A stretch of 45,540 bases of DNA, from the NCBI GenBank assembly GCA_031426735.1, contig JASJPK010000026.1, positions 1 through 45,540 on the forward strand, written 5' to 3'. Numbering within the stretch: the first letter of the stretch is position 1; each line of letters opens with the position of its first letter. Source of the DNA: PFJX01 sp031426735 (GTDB lineage: Bacteria; Pseudomonadota; Gammaproteobacteria; Burkholderiales; Thiobacillaceae). Of the stretch, positions 45,050 to 45,540 are shown one piece after another. The position numbers and the translations under genes were made by a program. A model generated the notes under the pieces. It had not been told where the DNA came from. It saw only the letters and a program-made list of their open reading frames with translations, and searched no databases.

Positions 45050-45540
45050 TTACTTGCCGGCGTCGGCCTTCAGCGCTTCCGCCTTGTCGGTCGCTTCCCA
45101 GGTGAATTCCGGTTCGTCGCGGCCGAAGTGGCCGTAGGCGGCGGTCTTGCGGTAGATCGGACGGAGCAGGTCGAGCATCTGCACGATGCCTTTCGGGCGC
45201 AGGTCGAAGTGCTGCATGACCAGTTGGGTCAGCTTTTCATCGGAGACTTTGCCGGTGCCGTAGGTTTCGACCATGACCGAGGTCGGTTTGGCGACGCCGA
45301 TGGCGTAGGAAATCTGCACCAGGCACTTGCTGGCGAGGCCGGCGGCGACGATGTTCTTGGCGACGTAGCGGCCGGCATAGGCGGCGGAACGGTCGACCTT
45401 GGACGGGTCCTTGCCGGAGAACGCGCCACCGCCGTGCGGGGCGGCGCCGCCGTAGGTGTCGACGATGATCTTGCGGCCGGTGAGGCCGGCGTCGCCGTGC
45501 GGGCCGCCGATTTCGAACACGCCGGTCGGGTTGACCAGGT
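45050..45540 (-). CDS. metK: S-adenosylmethionine synthetase, C-terminal part
   Basis: Makes S-adenosylmethionine from methionine and ATP. Only the C-terminal 163 codons (with stop) are inside the window; the start is beyond the right edge. NPTGVFEIGGPHGDAGLTGRK, DTYGGAAPHGGGAFSGKDPSKVDRSAAYAGRYVAKNIVAAGLA and AYGHFGRDEPEFTWEATDK are unmistakable. It ends 44 bases before the Uma2 gene, on the same strand. Confidence 0.96.
   Translation of the reverse strand, partial: LVNPTGVFEIGGPHGDAGLTGRKIIVDTYGGAAPHGGGAFSGKDPSKVDRSAAYAGRYVAKNIVAAGLASKCLVQISYAIGVAKPTSVMVETYGTGKVSDEKLTQLVMQHFDLRPKGIVQMLDLLRPIYRKTAAYGHFGRDEPEFTWEATDKAEALKADAGK

Overview
This window is a GC-rich, gene-dense piece of a proteobacterial chromosome. 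Gene content and order (rsmB–DUF4390–ntrY-like kinase, mpl–mlaEFD, RNB nuclease–tonB, hemA–prfA–prmC, glnE, CIRCE-groESL, PEP-CTERM protein, GTAG-type palindromes) point to a betaproteobacterium, perhaps Nitrosomonadales. The taxonomic call is an inference from gene families, not from a marker search. Both ends are cut: a NtrY-like sensor kinase on the left and metK on the right.

Layout. 1–2685 (minus): NtrY-like kinase, DUF4390 protein, RsmB. 2800–4282: a lone CheZ facing a diguanylate cyclase. 4401–13845 (plus): Mpl, an Mla-type lipid transporter (STAS-MlaE fusion, MlaF, MlaD, auxiliary lipoprotein), esterase, RNB nuclease, TonB and class I fructose-1,6-bisphosphatase. 13924–24206 (minus): an accessory block (exported RR-signal protein, nucleotidyltransferase-like protein, HprK-related kinase, PqqD-like protein) fused onto the 3' end of the hemA–prfA–prmC run, then mutarotase, a small membrane protein, a Uma2 protein and ilvD. 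24277–28524: lgt, tRNA-Ala(CGC), phosphomannomutase, rhomboid protease, HNH protein. 28789–35764: acs, an outer-membrane beta-barrel-like protein, glnE, an RlmI-like methyltransferase. 35811–38460: CIRCE-controlled groES-groEL, then a decayed copy of the groEL 3' end. 38461–42632: AddB-like Fe-S nuclease and MetY. 42650–45005: a small accessory patch with a PEP-CTERM metalloprotease, a group II intron reverse-transcriptase fragment and a second Uma2 protein, followed by metK.

Most of the window is housekeeping. The most unusual part is the four-gene block at 13924–17045. Three tightly overlapping genes (PqqD-like, HprK-like kinase, NTP_transf_5-like) match what I know as the HPr-rel-A system, whose function is not established. 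They sit next to a twin-arginine exported Cys-containing protein that has its own very good sigma-54 promoter. I propose that the exported protein is the client of the three cytoplasmic proteins.

The second theme is a set of palindromes scattered through the window. At least five begin with GTAG and end with CTAC although their cores differ. One is a perfect 24-bp-arm palindrome inside the reading frame of the AddB-like gene, and two supply the stop codon of the gene they abut. No RAYT transposase is in the window, so the mobiliser would have to be elsewhere.
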